Source: an uncultured Burkholderiales bacterium (GTDB taxonomy: Bacteria; Pseudomonadota; Gammaproteobacteria; Burkholderiales; Burkholderiaceae_D). From it: DNA of 6,452 nt. The stretch spans positions 1 to 6,452 of the forward strand of contig CAIVDH010000181.1 in the NCBI GenBank assembly GCA_903904635.1, in the 5' to 3' direction. Position numbers and translations under genes: made by a program. The stretch's first letter is position 1. The number at the start of each line of letters is the position of its first letter. Below the pieces are notes generated by a model that did no database searches, was not told where the DNA came from, and saw only the letters and a program-made list of their open reading frames with translations. Positions 5,523 to 6,452 of the stretch are shown piece after piece.

Positions 5523-6452
5523 ATGAATAAAAAAATCATGAAAAAAATCACTACCTATCTGACCTTATTGTTTCTGTTTGGCGTGCATCGCGCGGCTGTT
5601 ACAGAAACGCTGCCTACGCCGCCCGCAGTAATTGTTCCTCACGCTTCTTACCTGCAGCCAGTGATGGATTTACAGCCTGAGCAAATTCAGAAATTCCGCG
5701 AAGGTGAAAAAGTTTTCAACACCTTCTGGATTGCAGTGCCTAATGAAAAAATCTCCGAATGGTGGGATTTGTCCCAGCCCGGACCAGCCGGCAGTGAGTG
5801 GGGATTGGGTCCTACCTTTCTGGCAAACTCTTGCGTTTCCTGTCATGTACAAGCAGGGCGGGGCAAGACTTTTGATGTGGGTGGCATCGCCGTTTTTCAA
5901 CAATCTTTACATTTGTCTGTGCCGGGCGAAGATATGCACGGCGGACCCAAGCCAGATCCGCGCTATGGTTTGCATATACAGTCTTTCGATACGGTGCAAC
6001 GCAAGGATGAAAAAGCCAGAGCCGGTGAGGGCGATGTTCTTATCGACTGGAAGACGCGTCCCTACAAGTTCGCCGATGGCACAACAATAGAACTGCGCCA
6101 GCCGATCATACGTGTAGAAAATCTTAATTTTGGTGCACTGGCTGAGAACGTGATGATGTCCTTGCGTAATTCGCAGGCGATGTTTGGACTGGGTTATCTG
6201 GAAGCGGTTAGCGAGAGTGATTTGCTGGCGATAGCCAAGCTGCAGCAAACGCAGGGATTGAATGGCCGCCCGAATTATGTGCGTGATGATATCAATGACA
6301 AAATAGCGATAGGCCGCTTTGGCTGGAAAGCCAATCAGCCCAGCTTAAAACAACAGATCGCCTCGGCTTATCATGATGATATAGGCGTTACCTCTGCGCT
6401 TTATCCGCTACAAAATTGCACCTCGGTGCAAAAGGAATGTCTGGCCGCCAAA
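5523..6452 (+). CDS. DHOR-family di-heme c-type cytochrome oxidoreductase (3' partial)
   Basis: The frame stays open from the ATG at 5523 to the window end, giving 310 codons without a stop. An alternative ATG is at 5538; neither has a good ribosome site. Residues 1-25 form a Sec-type signal (M-N-K-K-I-M-K-K, then a hydrophobic stretch), so the protein acts in the periplasm. C104-V-S-C107-H108, inside a G-L-G-P-T-F-L-A-N-S context, is the first c-type heme site. Family-typical segments follow: R-V-E-N-L-N-F-G (197-204), F-G-L-G-Y-L-E-A (221-228), N-G-R-P-N (247-251 region) and I-G-R-F-G-W-K-A-N-Q (253-262). A D-I-G-V-T-S stretch (276-281) and a cysteine pair, C289 and C296, come next. The second heme motif normally lies further C-terminal and is outside the window. 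DHOR proteins (Pfam family formerly DUF1111) resemble MauG-type di-heme enzymes and are often labelled thiol oxidoreductases, but substrates are mostly unknown. Some occur in imelysin iron-uptake loci; the downstream genes needed to test that are not visible. Confidence 0.9.
   Translation, partial: MNKKIMKKITTYLTLLFLFGVHRAAVTETLPTPPAVIVPHASYLQPVMDLQPEQIQKFREGEKVFNTFWIAVPNEKISEWWDLSQPGPAGSEWGLGPTFLANSCVSCHVQAGRGKTFDVGGIAVFQQSLHLSVPGEDMHGGPKPDPRYGLHIQSFDTVQRKDEKARAGEGDVLIDWKTRPYKFADGTTIELRQPIIRVENLNFGALAENVMMSLRNSQAMFGLGYLEAVSESDLLAIAKLQQTQGLNGRPNYVRDDINDKIAIGRFGWKANQPSLKQQIASAYHDDIGVTSALYPLQNCTSVQKECLAAK

Noticed and set aside
5704..6248. Plus-strand frame 5704-6090 and minus-strand frames 5670-5903 and 5907-6248
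   Set aside because: They overlap the DHOR cytochrome frame, whose heme motif and conserved segments identify the true coding frame.

Overview
The window looks like chromosomal DNA of a Gram-negative proteobacterium, most likely a betaproteobacterium. This rests on the style of the NosR/NirI-type, ApbE and DHOR cytochrome proteins and on moderate base composition; no rRNA, tRNA or other phylogenetic marker is present. It holds five protein genes, two of them cut by the window edges. I see no mobile element, CRISPR array or RNA gene.

Positions 1-3184 (+) form a two-gene unit. The first is a NosR/NirI-family membrane flavo-iron-sulfur protein whose 5' end lies outside the window. The second is a Tat-exported ApbE/NosX-type FMN transferase that overlaps it by 4 bp (ATGA). 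The second product is the expected enzyme for attaching FMN covalently to the periplasmic domain of the first. Both depart from the textbook motifs: the FMN acceptor site reads N-H-G-T-V-T instead of S-G-A-T-V-T, and the transferase has S-L-N-G-I-A-Q-G and D-A-L-T-K. The transferase also carries an in-frame 12-bp x 3 tandem repeat. No nosZ is visible, so a role in N2O reduction is unproven.

Positions 3220-4584 (-) encode a complete metallo-beta-lactamase/beta-CASP protein with all nuclease motifs. It converges on the FMN transferase gene with only 35 bp between the stop codons. Positions 4585-4866 are an AT-rich divergent intergenic region with no convincing gene.

Positions 4867-5451 (+) encode a 194-residue membrane-associated protein of unassigned function with a striking Cys/His pattern (H-C-x2-C, then C-P-I-K-H 22 residues further on). 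It is AT-richer than its neighbours and is the strongest candidate here for undescribed biology.

Positions 5523-6452 (+) hold the first 310 codons of an exported di-heme oxidoreductase (DHOR, formerly DUF1111) cytochrome. The first heme site is present; the second would lie beyond the window. The shared theme is extracytoplasmic redox chemistry on the two flanks, with a cytoplasmic RNA-processing-type nuclease and an orphan membrane protein between them. I see no proof that these units act in one pathway.
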